From Lachnospiraceae bacterium (GTDB lineage Bacteria; Bacillota; Clostridia; Lachnospirales; Lachnospiraceae), in contig JAEEOO010000034.1 in NCBI GenBank assembly GCA_016284315.1, positions 19,489 to 83,488 on the forward strand: a stretch of 64,000 nt of DNA, read 5' to 3'. Positions within the stretch are counted from its first letter, which is position 1; each line of letters begins with the position of its first letter. The notes under the pieces are model-generated. The model was not told the origin of the DNA. It saw only the letters and a list, made by a program, of their open reading frames with translations, and searched no databases. A program made the position numbers and the translations under genes. Of the stretch, positions 28,641 to 36,645 are shown piece by piece.

Positions 28641-29528
28641 TTACTTTAATTCTTTTTCAATTTCTGTTACAGCAAGTGCAAGAGCACCGGGTCCGATGTG
28701 ACATGCGACGGAAAGTGACAAAGGATTGATAACAATGTCAAATCCGGGGAAATGTGTAAGAACCTGCTCTTTAAAGTCTTCAGCTACAGCAAGGTCATAG
28801 GTATATGCGATAGCAAGATGAACGTTCTCTTTTGCTTTTTCGAGTCCGCCAAAACGGGTTTCAATATCATTCTTGATTGCACTTATCATCTGCTCACGTC
28901 CGATATTTGAAGTACGAGCTTTTGAAAATGCATCAAGTTTTTCGCCCTGGATCTGAAGTACGGGCTTTAATCTTAAAAGAGTACCGATGGCCGCTGCAGC
29001 CGGAGTGATACGTCCGCCCTTCTTAAGATACTCAAGAGTATCAAGCATAATATAAATACTGCTCTGGAATTTATCTCTGATAAGGATGTCTGCGATCTCC
29101 TGAGCGCTAAAGCCTTTCTCTGCAAGAACTTTTGCATCTAGGGCTGACTGTCTCTGGGTAACAGATATCCTTTGGTTGTCAATTACAAATACCTTGCCAT
29201 CATATTCATCTTCCTGTGAAAGCATATATGCACTCTGGCATGAGCCTGAAAGTCCGGAGCTCATGGGAATATGAATGATCTCATCATAACCTTTGGCAAG
29301 GATATCATTCCACATATCACCTACCTGTCCGAGATTGGGCTGGCTGGTAGAAATGTTTTCTCCACCCTTTAATTTTTCATAAAACTCATCCTGAGTAAGA
29401 TTAATATCTTCAAAGAATTCATTTTCACCGATCATAAAAGGCATGGGAATAACAAAGATACCAAGTTCCTTTGCCTGAGCCTGTGTGATTCCGCTGTTAC
29501 TGTCGGTAACAATTGCAATTTTAGACAT
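28641..29528 (-). CDS. DegV family fatty acid-binding protein
   Basis: A 295-residue DegV (FakB-like) protein. Members bind one fatty acid and present it to the kinase FakA for phosphorylation. Visible family features: IVTDSNSGITQAQAKELGI at the start, STSQPNLGQ (the TSQP motif with the phosphate-site serine), IPMSSGLSGSCQSA and the end motif VACHIGPGALALAV. A FakA-like DAK2 protein is encoded 2 kb upstream beyond recG, which makes a working FakAB pair plausible. It follows recG by 33 bases. Confidence 0.92.
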   Translation of the reverse strand: MSKIAIVTDSNSGITQAQAKELGIFVIPMPFMIGENEFFEDINLTQDEFYEKLKGGENISTSQPNLGQVGDMWNDILAKGYDEIIHIPMSSGLSGSCQSAYMLSQEDEYDGKVFVIDNQRISVTQRQSALDAKVLAEKGFSAQEIADILIRDKFQSSIYIMLDTLEYLKKGGRITPAAAAIGTLLRLKPVLQIQGEKLDAFSKARTSNIGREQMISAIKNDIETRFGGLEKAKENVHLAIAYTYDLAVAEDFKEQVLTHFPGFDIVINPLSLSVACHIGPGALALAVTEIEKELK

Positions 29529-29561
29529 TTATTTTCTCTCTCCTTGAGTTGTATTACTTTT

Positions 29562-31622
29562 TTATATGCTTTGAAGGAATTCAGATCTTTCCACATAATC
29601 TTCTACAGATTTGCGAAGCCTTGAATTCTCTTCTTTTTTAAGACCGGGATCATCTTTCAGGATCTCATCCACAAGATTTCCGGATATTTCCAAAAGGTCA
29701 CTGTCGGAATAGATATCTGCCATCTTAAAAGCAAATTCTCCGCTTTGGCGTATTCCGAAGAAATCTCCCGGACCTCTTAAGCGAAGGTCCTCAGAAGCTA
29801 TTTTAAAGCCATCGTTGGTATCTTTCAAGACATTAAGTCTTTCCATGGTCTTTTCATCATCTTTAGACGAAACAAAGATACAATAGCTTTGGTCTTTTCC
29901 TCTGCCCACACGTCCTCTTAACTGATGAAGCTGAGCCAGTCCGAATCTGTCGGCATTCTCGATCATCATAACGGTTGCATTCGGAACGTTTATACCGACC
30001 TCGATAACCGTTGTCGATACAAGCACATCCGTTTCTCCCCGGGAGAACCTGTTCATTATATCATTTTTTAAGGCAGGTTTCATTTTGCCGTTAAGGCTTT
30101 CAATCCTGACTCCCGGGAGGGCATCCCGAAGAGTCTCGGTATAATCAGCAACATTCTCGATCTCACCGTCATCTTCTTCGTCGGAATCGATCTTAGGGCA
30201 GATAACATATACCTGATGTCCTGTTGAAACCTGTTCTTTAATGAACTTATAAGCTGAGGGTCTGTAGGATGTTCCCACAACCGCATTCTTTATCTGCTGT
30301 CTTCCTGCAGGTAATTCGTGTATCGCAGATAGACTGAGATCTCCGTAAAGTATTATTGCAAGAGTTCTTGGAATTGGCGTTGCACTCATAACAAGAATAT
30401 GAGGTGTACCTCCTTTTCCCGCAAGAGTTTCTCTCTGTCTTACACCAAATCTGTGTTGCTCATCGGTTACAACAAGAGCAAGATTCTTATATTTAACCTT
30501 CTCTTGGATAAGAGCATGGGTTCCGATGACAAGATTTACTTCACCGCTTTCTATCTGTCCATATACCGCTTTCTTTTCGGAAGCAGTCATAGAACCGATA
30601 AGAAGTGCAGGTTTAAAACAAAGTCCATACTTTTCAATATATTCATTAACGGTTTTATAATGCTGTACCGCCAATACTTCCGTAGGAGCCATAAGTGCTC
30701 CTTGATAACCGTTGGCAGCACACATAAGTAATGCAAGTAACGCAACCAATGTTTTTCCGCTTCCAACATCACCCTGGATAAGCCTATTCATGCAGGAACT
30801 GCCGGACATATCCGAAACAATTTCATTAAAAGCTTTCTTCTGACCGCTTGTAGGTCTAAAAGGAAGACTTTCTATAAATCGTTTTGTATCCGCAGTCTCT
30901 ATCATGGGATAACTGTTTGGCAAGGAAACGGATAAAGACTTATTCTTTCGAAGAAGCATTATAAAATAAAAGAATTCTTCGAAGGCCAATCTTCTTCTTG
31001 CCTTTGATACATCATCCAAAGTACCGGGAAAATGTATGAGCTTCACTGCTTCTTTATGAGTAAGCAGATCATATTTATTCAGGATGCAGGGATCAAAAAT
31101 TTCATCATCCCATTGAGCATCTTTAAATACAGCATTAACAGCTTTAGATATGGTCTTAGAGCTGAGTCCCTTGGTAAGGGAATACTTGGGGACAGGACTT
31201 AATAAAAGATCCCTGTATTCATCATCCTTGTATATCTTAGGGGACTGCATTATAAGTTTTGCGCCCTTTTGAACGATCTTGCCTCTTAATATATAAAAGC
31301 CACCGGGCTTAATGATCTTCTTTATATAGGGCTGGTTAAAGAAAACCGCTTCCAATACATTTAAACCATCTTTCAGATAAACGGTGATGATATTGTATCT
31401 TCCTGCCTTTACAGGACCTGTAACACCACTGACACTTGCCCGCACTGCAAATACGCCTCCGGGTTTTACCTCTGAGATAGATACGGGATTATTATAGATA
31501 GTGTAATCTGTGGGGTAATGAGAGATCAGATCCTCGTAAGAATAAATATGCAGTTTTCCCAGGAGTCCGGCAGTTTTCTCACCGACACCTTTTAAGTGCT
31601 CAACAGATGTAGTAAAAATCAT
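29562..31622 (-). CDS. recG: ATP-dependent DNA helicase RecG
   Basis: RecG remodels stalled forks and branched DNA. The 686-residue protein has the N-terminal wedge/OB domain, Walker A in IQGDVGSGKTLVALLAL, the DEQH box in LVVTDEQHRFGVRQRE, SATPIPRTLA, and the C-terminal LHQLRGRVGRGKDQSYCIF and LRGPGDFFGIRQSG motifs. The ATG is the first in-frame start, since TAG lies two codons before; AGAGG directly adjoins it. A terminator hairpin precedes the gene, so it may start its own unit, though I found no good promoter. Confidence 0.96.
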   Translation of the reverse strand: MIFTTSVEHLKGVGEKTAGLLGKLHIYSYEDLISHYPTDYTIYNNPVSISEVKPGGVFAVRASVSGVTGPVKAGRYNIITVYLKDGLNVLEAVFFNQPYIKKIIKPGGFYILRGKIVQKGAKLIMQSPKIYKDDEYRDLLLSPVPKYSLTKGLSSKTISKAVNAVFKDAQWDDEIFDPCILNKYDLLTHKEAVKLIHFPGTLDDVSKARRRLAFEEFFYFIMLLRKNKSLSVSLPNSYPMIETADTKRFIESLPFRPTSGQKKAFNEIVSDMSGSSCMNRLIQGDVGSGKTLVALLALLMCAANGYQGALMAPTEVLAVQHYKTVNEYIEKYGLCFKPALLIGSMTASEKKAVYGQIESGEVNLVIGTHALIQEKVKYKNLALVVTDEQHRFGVRQRETLAGKGGTPHILVMSATPIPRTLAIILYGDLSLSAIHELPAGRQQIKNAVVGTSYRPSAYKFIKEQVSTGHQVYVICPKIDSDEEDDGEIENVADYTETLRDALPGVRIESLNGKMKPALKNDIMNRFSRGETDVLVSTTVIEVGINVPNATVMMIENADRFGLAQLHQLRGRVGRGKDQSYCIFVSSKDDEKTMERLNVLKDTNDGFKIASEDLRLRGPGDFFGIRQSGEFAFKMADIYSDSDLLEISGNLVDEILKDDPGLKKEENSRLRKSVEDYVERSEFLQSI

Positions 31623-31647
31623 CCTCTAATACCGATATCAATATAGT

Positions 31648-31680
31648 AAAAAATCGGAGGAAACCAAAATAGTTTCCTCC
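31648..31680 (-). terminator. Terminator after the DAK2 gene
   Basis: A perfect 9-bp stem GGAGGAAAC / GTTTCCTCC with a 7-base loop, followed on the minus strand by GATTTTTT. It is a strong Rho-independent terminator about 60 bases past the DAK2 stop and ends the Asp23-DAK2 unit before recG. Confidence 0.85.
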
Positions 31681-31741
31681 TGTATTAAATCAAATTATAT
31701 GTAGTTTAGCAAACCATGTTTTACTCATTACGGATCTCATA

Positions 31742-33367
31742 TTATTCAACTGAGATCATGTAATAGTAAACAGGCTGTCCGCCGGGCTGAAGTTCAACAT
31801 CAACCTTGGTAAACTTAGAAGAGATCATATCTGATACTGCAGTAGCCTCTTCCTCGGTGATATCCTGACCATAGTAGATGCTGATAAGTTCTGAAGATGC
31901 ATCAACCATTGAGTCAACAAGCTCTTCGATAACCTTATTCTTGTCGGTTCCGACAGATGCAAGGCCGCTATCAGAAAGACCCATGAAGTCATCCTTGTGG
32001 ATCTCTTTACCGTCAATTGAGGTATCTCTTACAGCGTAAGTAACCTGACCTGTCTTAACATTCTTGATCTCTTCCATCATAGTCTGTTCATTCTCGTCAG
32101 CAGTAAGATCGGGAATGAAGTTAACTACAGCAGTGATACCCTGAGGTACAGTCTTTGAAGGGATAACAAGAAGGGTCTTGTCGGTAACAAGCTCTGCAGC
32201 CTGGTTAGCAGCAAGAATGATGTTCTTATTATTGGGAAGGATGAAAATAGTCTCTGCATTAACCTTAGATGCTGCATCAATGAAGTCTGCAGTACTGGGG
32301 TTCATGGTCTGACCACCTTCGATAACATAATCAACACCAAGGCTCTTGAAGATCTCTACAAGTCCGTCACCGGCAGCAACTGTAATGAATCCGAAAGGCT
32401 TGGGAGGCTCGCTGAAAGCAGGAGCTTCCTGAACTGTGCTTTCATCAGCAGATTCAACACTTCTGTTGATTACCTTAACATTCTTAAGAGTACCAAACTT
32501 GATAGCCTTCTGAAGAACAAGTCCGGGATCATTGGTATGAATATGAACACGAACTTCTCCGCCATCATTAATAAGAACAACGGATTCTCCGATAGACTCA
32601 AGGTAATTCTTTACATCGGATTCATTCTTGGGAATGAAATTCTTCTGAAGAGTAACTGTAAGTTCAACACTGTAAAGGAAAGCAAGCTCTTCAACTTCCT
32701 CTTCCTTCTCTTCTACAGCTTCTCCAACCGTAAGATCAACTTCCTTGCCGAGATATGCATCATATGCACCTCTGAGGAACTCCATAAGACCCTGTCCGCC
32801 GGAGTCAACAACTCCTGCTTCTTTAAGAACGGGAAGCATTTCGGGAGTCTGGTCAAGAACGGTCTTTCCGTGAGCAAGAACTTCCTCACAGAACTTTTCA
32901 AGATCTTCGCAACCGTCTGCAGCAAGATCGCTGGCCTTATCGCTCATACCTCTTGCTACTGTAAGAATAGTTCCTTCCTTGGGCTTCATAACTGCCTTAT
33001 ATGCAGTCTCTACAGCTTTATTAAAGCCGGTAACCATAAGAGGAATAGTGATTTCTGTCTCAGTCTTAACAACTTTGGTAAATCCACGGAGAAGCTGGGA
33101 AAGGATAACTCCTGAGTTTCCTCTTGCTCCTCTAAGTGATCCGCTAGAGATTGCCTTGCAAAGAGTAGCCATATCGGGCTCGGGTCCAAGATCGCTAACC
33201 TCTTTTGCAGCTGACATGATAGTCATTGTCATATTTGTACCGGTATCACCATCGGGAACCGGGAATACATTAAGTTCATTTATCCATTCTTTATTTGATT
33301 CAAGGTTTTTCGCACCGGCAATAAAAGCCTTCGCAAAAAGCTTGGAATCAATTTTGTTCACGCCCAC
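31742..33367 (-). CDS. DAK2 domain protein, FakA-like fatty acid kinase
   Basis: A 541-residue protein of the YloV/FakA family. The N-terminal DAK2 kinase domain has the metal-binding motif NVFPVPDGDTGTNMTMT (about 31-47) and RGARGNSGVILSQLLRG; a middle and a C-terminal domain follow as in FakA. FakA phosphorylates fatty acids held by DegV/FakB proteins so they can enter phospholipid synthesis. The start is GTG, with GGAGG 10 bases upstream. Asp23 lies directly upstream, the common Firmicutes order. Confidence 0.9.
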   Translation of the reverse strand: MGVNKIDSKLFAKAFIAGAKNLESNKEWINELNVFPVPDGDTGTNMTMTIMSAAKEVSDLGPEPDMATLCKAISSGSLRGARGNSGVILSQLLRGFTKVVKTETEITIPLMVTGFNKAVETAYKAVMKPKEGTILTVARGMSDKASDLAADGCEDLEKFCEEVLAHGKTVLDQTPEMLPVLKEAGVVDSGGQGLMEFLRGAYDAYLGKEVDLTVGEAVEEKEEEVEELAFLYSVELTVTLQKNFIPKNESDVKNYLESIGESVVLINDGGEVRVHIHTNDPGLVLQKAIKFGTLKNVKVINRSVESADESTVQEAPAFSEPPKPFGFITVAAGDGLVEIFKSLGVDYVIEGGQTMNPSTADFIDAASKVNAETIFILPNNKNIILAANQAAELVTDKTLLVIPSKTVPQGITAVVNFIPDLTADENEQTMMEEIKNVKTGQVTYAVRDTSIDGKEIHKDDFMGLSDSGLASVGTDKNKVIEELVDSMVDASSELISIYYGQDITEEEATAVSDMISSKFTKVDVELQPGGQPVYYYMISVE

Positions 33368-33382
33368 GTCTGTAGATCCTCC

Positions 33383-33745
33383 TTAATCAATTACCTTAAC
33401 GCCTTCAACATAAACGTTAATCTTTTCTATTTCAAGTCCGGTAAACTCTTCGACTCTGTATTTAACATTCTCCATGAGGTTTTCACATACAGCGTTAATG
33501 CTTACGCCATAAGCTACTATGATATGAAAGTCAAGTACAAGCTTGTGGTTGTTGCGAAGAGTAACATTAATGCCTCTTCTGAGGTTTTCCTTCTTAAGCA
33601 GGCGAACCAGACCGTCGCGGACATTAAAACCTGCCATTCCGACGATACCGAAGCACTCGATGGCTACGCTGCCGGCGAACTGAGCAATAACGTCATTATC
33701 AACTGTTATGCTTCCCATATGAGTATTCAATGCTGAATTCTTCAT
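33383..33745 (-). CDS. Asp23/Gls24 family protein (YloU-like)
   Basis: A 120-residue Asp23/Gls24-family protein, often tied to envelope stress or membrane homeostasis. It has the family signatures GSITVDNDVIAQFAGSVAIE, CFGIVGMAGFNVRDGL and LDFHIIVAYGVSINAVCENL. There is no signal peptide or membrane helix. It is the first gene of the Asp23-DAK2 unit, divergent from rpmB, as in Bacillus subtilis (yloU-yloV beside rpmB). GGAGGT precedes the ATG. Confidence 0.93.
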   Translation of the reverse strand: MKNSALNTHMGSITVDNDVIAQFAGSVAIECFGIVGMAGFNVRDGLVRLLKKENLRRGINVTLRNNHKLVLDFHIIVAYGVSINAVCENLMENVKYRVEEFTGLEIEKINVYVEGVKVID

Positions 33746-33782
33746 AGATGTTACCTCCTTTAACTTGGCACATACACTATAG

Positions 33783-33792
33783 ACTATAACAG
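33783..33792 (-). promoter_or_regulatory. Extended -10 promoter of the Asp23 gene
   Basis: The minus strand reads TGT-TATAGT here, an extended -10 about 40 bases before the Asp23 ATG. A second TATAGT lies 7 bases further along. No good -35 is visible, only T-rich sequence. Confidence 0.45.
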
Positions 33793-33833
33793 TTTTTTAT
33801 AAAAAAGAAAACTAAAATTTTGTAAAAAAATTG

Positions 33834-33862
33834 TTGCATTCTTATTTCTTTTTTGTTAGTAT
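33834..33862 (+). promoter_or_regulatory. Promoter of rpmB
   Basis: TTGCAT (33834-33839), a 17-base spacer and TAGTAT (33857-33862) preceded by TG form a plausible extended -10 promoter about 50 bases before the rpmB start, in the AT-rich divergent region shared with the Asp23 gene. Confidence 0.5.
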
Positions 33863-33915
33863 ATCAATGTTGTGTTAAAAAAGTTTGATAAATCCCTGCA
33901 AGGAGGTGTTATACA

Positions 33916-34101
33916 ATGGCAAAATGTGATGTATGCGGCAAGGGCATTCACTTCGGTAATAATGTCAGCCATTCTCATAGAAGAAGCAACGCTATTTGGA
34001 AGTCAAACGTTCAGAGCGTTATGTGCAAGGTAAACGGTGGTTCCAAGCGTCTTCATGTATGCACAAGATGTCTTAGAAGCGGTGCTGTAGAGCGCGCTTA
34101 A
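33916..34101 (+). CDS. rpmB: 50S ribosomal protein L28
   Basis: L28 of 61 residues, in the large ribosomal subunit. It starts MAKCDVCGKGIHFGNNVSHSHRR and has two CxxC pairs (Cys4/Cys7 and Cys48/Cys51), so it is the zinc-binding C+ form. An AAGGAGGTG ribosome site lies before the ATG. It is a monocistronic plus-strand gene between a promoter and a terminator. Confidence 0.97.
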   Translation: MAKCDVCGKGIHFGNNVSHSHRRSNAIWKSNVQSVMCKVNGGSKRLHVCTRCLRSGAVERA

Positions 34102-34124
34102 TTCATCGAATTACAGTTGAATAC

Positions 34125-34161
34125 AAAAAATCAAGGACAGCTGATCGGCTGTCCTTTTTTT
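34125..34161. terminator. Bidirectional terminator between rpmB and the J-domain gene
   Basis: A perfect 9-bp stem AAGGACAGC / GCTGTCCTT with a 6-base loop. Seven T residues follow on the plus strand, and the minus strand continues GATTTTTT, so it can end both the rpmB transcript and the converging gerW-J-domain transcript. Confidence 0.9.
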
Positions 34162-34182
34162 ACGTTTAAATTATAAATCAGA

Positions 34183-34728
34183 TCAAAGGTCTCTTCTCTT
34201 CTGGAATTCCTTACTGAGGGCCTGTGCCAGTTCAAGGTCTCCGAAAAGATTATCGGGATGGAATATCTTAAGTAGGTCTTTATATCTCTTTCTTACACCA
34301 AGGGAATTACTTCCGATGGATCTGAAGAGGAACTCTGCAACCTTTGCGGCATCTGCATCGCCGGAGCTTTCTTCCGCTTCCCTTATCCTCTGGAGATAAG
34401 CACGCTTTTCAGCCTCAAACTTACGTTTATCCTCTTCCAATGCTTTAAATCCTTCAGTGAGGATCTGCATCTTCTTATCAAAAAACAGGTTCTCTTCTTT
34501 TAAACGTTTCCTCTCATTGAGCGTACGTCTGTTAAGCTCATCAAGTTCATCTCGAAGAACTACCCTATCTTTAAGGAAGTCTTCCTGAAGCTTGACAAGC
34601 CTTGCTCTTTCTTCTTCAAGTCTCTTTTTTTCCTGGGCGATACGCATGTTTTCCTGAAAAAGAAATACTTTAAGTTTTTTCAACTCTTCTTCGGAGTCCT
34701 GCTTTTCAATATCTTCCCAATCGACCAT
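34183..34728 (-). CDS. Coiled-coil protein with a C-terminal J-domain-like region
   Basis: 181 residues. Residues 10-120 form a long charged coiled coil (many E, K and R). The last 50 residues look like helices II and III of a DnaJ domain: RKRYKDLLKIFHPDN, with the HPD triad at 157-159, followed by a helix ending EFQKRRDL. The HPD motif is what stimulates DnaK, so the protein may recruit DnaK to a partner bound by the coiled coil. There is no G/F region or zinc finger. It follows gerW by 25 bases. Function unknown. Confidence 0.75.
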   Translation of the reverse strand: MVDWEDIEKQDSEEELKKLKVFLFQENMRIAQEKKRLEEERARLVKLQEDFLKDRVVLRDELDELNRRTLNERKRLKEENLFFDKKMQILTEGFKALEEDKRKFEAEKRAYLQRIREAEESSGDADAAKVAEFLFRSIGSNSLGVRKRYKDLLKIFHPDNLFGDLELAQALSKEFQKRRDL

Positions 34729-34753
34729 TTTACGTCCTAACTAAGAGGAGTTC

Positions 34754-35155
34754 TTATGCCTCCTCCGGGAAGGCTAAATCTTTAGCCTGATCATCGGTTA
34801 CTTCCCCTGCCTTGGGTTTAGTGATCTTATTAACTACTTCAGGCAGGAAATCAAGTACTTTTGTAAGTACATCTGTGTCTTTAACATTAATAAGTCTTGT
34901 GTTTCCGTCGTGAATGACCAGTATAGCGGAAGGTGTCATTTTTCCTCCCATACCGCCCATTCCGTTATTGGAATTCTTGGAGTTGTTGGCACTTGCCCCG
35001 GCAGCTACACCAAAAGATACATCAACAAGTGGAATAATAGTTGTATCTCCAACGGTGGTAGGCGTTCCTACAACTGTCTTGGACGACATAATATTTTCCA
35101 TGCCTCCAAGTAAAGAAGAAATAACTTCTTTATAATTGTTATCTCGATCTGCCAT
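34754..35155 (-). CDS. gerW: GerW family protein (YtfJ)
   Basis: The 133-residue protein belongs to the GerW/YtfJ family, named for a Bacillus spore protein needed for germination. Signatures: ISSLLGGMENIMSSKTVVG, TTIIPLVDVSFGVAAG and a Gly/Met/Asn-rich middle (NNGMGGMGGK), then a conserved C-terminal segment with PSAILVIHDG. The family is also present in Lachnospiraceae that do not clearly sporulate, so it is not proof of sporulation. It follows a DUF2953 gene, as in Bacillus (ytfI-ytfJ). Confidence 0.9.
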   Translation of the reverse strand: MADRDNNYKEVISSLLGGMENIMSSKTVVGTPTTVGDTTIIPLVDVSFGVAAGASANNSKNSNNGMGGMGGKMTPSAILVIHDGNTRLINVKDTDVLTKVLDFLPEVVNKITKPKAGEVTDDQAKDLAFPEEA

Positions 35156-35190
35156 TTTTCCCTCCTAAGCATATCCTCATAGATATTTAT

Positions 35191-35219
35191 ATTTTAGAAT
35201 AATTCTCAAATTATGTAAA
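35191..35219 (-). promoter_or_regulatory. Promoter of gerW
   Basis: TTTACA (35214-35219) and TAAAAT (35191-35196), 17 bases apart on the minus strand, each match the sigma-A consensus at five of six positions. It lies just past the DUF2953 stop codon, so gerW and the J-domain gene have their own promoter. Confidence 0.7.
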
Positions 35220-35224
35220 GAAAT

Positions 35225-36265
35225 TTATGCCGAGTACTCTTCTTCCAGCTCTTTGAGACGATTGTCATGTTCTTTATCCACTTTACGTTTTGCGCGTTCC
35301 ATATTGTCGCTGTGCCTGTCAAGTCTGTCGCGCAAAAGCTTAAGCTTCTTGCCAAGCACAATAGGTATAACTTGAATAACGATACCGAAGAGATTAAAGA
35401 ATCCGTAGATCTTTCCTTCTCCCTCAATTATCTTGTTCTCGAAGTTCGGCACAAGAACATATTTTTTAGCTTTTTTAAGGAATACTATTGAATATACTCC
35501 ATATATATATGCTGTAATATCCGGTGAATCCATACCAAGTTCAAGATTTGCATGTCCACCCTTTGGAGCCATCTGCTTAAGTATCCTTACCAAAGCCTTC
35601 TTTGACTCAGAGATAAGGGCTTTTGTATCATCATGGAATAAAAGCTTTTTATAGAAGTTGATATCCTTATATTTAAGCTTGATCTTAGCAATGACTTTAT
35701 GCTTGAAGTTTTCGTAAGCCTTCTTGATATGATAAAAAGGATTACGGATCTTGTCCTTTTTATTATCCTTATTTCTTAGTTTTTCAGCTTTATCAGATTC
35801 CTTTGAAGCTTCAATGTTTTCGGTTGCTTCAGCATTGCCGGTTATATTATCAGCTGTTTTGGTATCATCGACCGATTCAGTATTGCCAATGGTTTCAGCA
35901 GCATTATCTTCCTGATCGGTTACACTTTCATGTTTTATGAAGTCCTCCGGTTCCTCACCTTCGAAATCGATATGGCCTTTATTCGTCTTGAACTTTTTGT
36001 CTTCCTGCTTAGTATCAAAGATCCTAAACCAAAGAACTCTGACATATAGATTTCCGGGTTCTGGATAAGTAAATCCGGCTCTAACAATACCGAAAAGATA
36101 ATGAAGCTTGACCTTAGCGTTATAATCTCCGTCCTTCGCGCTGCCACTGATCTTATATACTATTGGGCATAGCAATACAATGAGCAGCAAAACAAGCACT
36201 AAGCCTATTATGCTCCCCAGAACAATTCCTATTATTGAAAATACTTTTAAAAGAATTGCCCACAT
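35225..36265 (-). CDS. DUF2953 domain protein (YtfI-like)
   Basis: 346 residues. A strongly hydrophobic N-terminal helix (about 3-36) anchors it. A beta-type segment (about 45-80, with LHYLFGIVRAGFTYPEPG) is followed by an acidic, low-complexity Thr/Glu/Asp linker (about 95-165), a basic helical part, and the DUF2953 region with LGMDSPDITAYIYGVYSI. In Bacillus the family precedes ytfJ/gerW in the same order as here. The role is not known. It overlaps the upstream small gene by 19 bases. Confidence 0.8.
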   Translation of the reverse strand: MWAILLKVFSIIGIVLGSIIGLVLVLLLIVLLCPIVYKISGSAKDGDYNAKVKLHYLFGIVRAGFTYPEPGNLYVRVLWFRIFDTKQEDKKFKTNKGHIDFEGEEPEDFIKHESVTDQEDNAAETIGNTESVDDTKTADNITGNAEATENIEASKESDKAEKLRNKDNKKDKIRNPFYHIKKAYENFKHKVIAKIKLKYKDINFYKKLLFHDDTKALISESKKALVRILKQMAPKGGHANLELGMDSPDITAYIYGVYSIVFLKKAKKYVLVPNFENKIIEGEGKIYGFFNLFGIVIQVIPIVLGKKLKLLRDRLDRHSDNMERAKRKVDKEHDNRLKELEEEYSA

Positions 36266-36576
36266 GAGATAAATTCCTTAAGATCAAGGTCCCCTCTGAT
36301 CTTTTGACAATCAATTGTCATGAGCTGAACAAGTTTTAACGCATCAGGTTTATTATCTGCGATACCGCCTACTATAAGGCGTTTTCCGTCATAAAGCTTA
36401 GACTTGGTTTCCTTAGCGGAAAGGATCTCAAGCATCTCATCCTCCTTAAAAGAAGGAACGATGATATAGTAATCTCCTTTACCCATTTTTATCTTTTGCC
36501 TGATAAAAAAGAGTTTCTTGGAATTGACGCTTTCAGAAGTATAAACTTGTGGAAAAAACTTTAATTTCGCGCTCAT
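36247..36576 (-). CDS. Small protein of unknown function
   Basis: About 109 residues, starting MSAKLKFFPQVYTSE; no membrane segment. I do not recognise it. Motif-like parts are KKLFFIRQKIKMGKGDYYIIVP and a C-terminal DCQKIRGDLDLKEFISCG. Starts at 36576, 36582 (ATG) or 36594 (TTG) are possible, and none has a ribosome site. A TATACT box ends 6 bases before the 36576 ATG, which would fit a leaderless message. It overlaps the DUF2953 gene and is divergent from the HD-GYP gene. Confidence 0.6.
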   Translation of the reverse strand: MSAKLKFFPQVYTSESVNSKKLFFIRQKIKMGKGDYYIIVPSFKEDEMLEILSAKETKSKLYDGKRLIVGGIADNKPDALKLVQLMTIDCQKIRGDLDLKEFISCGQFF

Positions 36577-36605
36577 AGACATAGTATAACACAAGGTGTT
36601 ATAAT
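36576..36605 (+). promoter_or_regulatory. Promoter of the HD-GYP gene
   Basis: TAGACA (36576-36581), an 18-base spacer and a perfect TATAAT (36600-36605). The -10 overlaps a minus-strand TATAAT at 36604-36609, so the divergent promoters compete for the same DNA. The leader to the ATG at 36646 is about 35 bases and holds an AGGGGA ribosome site. Confidence 0.7.
36585..36603. promoter_or_regulatory. Palindromic operator candidate
   Basis: TATAACACAAGGTGTTATA is a perfect 8-bp inverted repeat with a 3-base centre. It covers most of the spacer and the start of the -10 of the plus-strand promoter, and overlaps the -10 candidates of the minus-strand gene. This is the usual place for a repressor site. 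No regulator gene is adjacent. Confidence 0.5.
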
Positions 36606-36645
36606 TATACTATCTTAGATTCATAATTCTGCTTAGGGGAAAACA

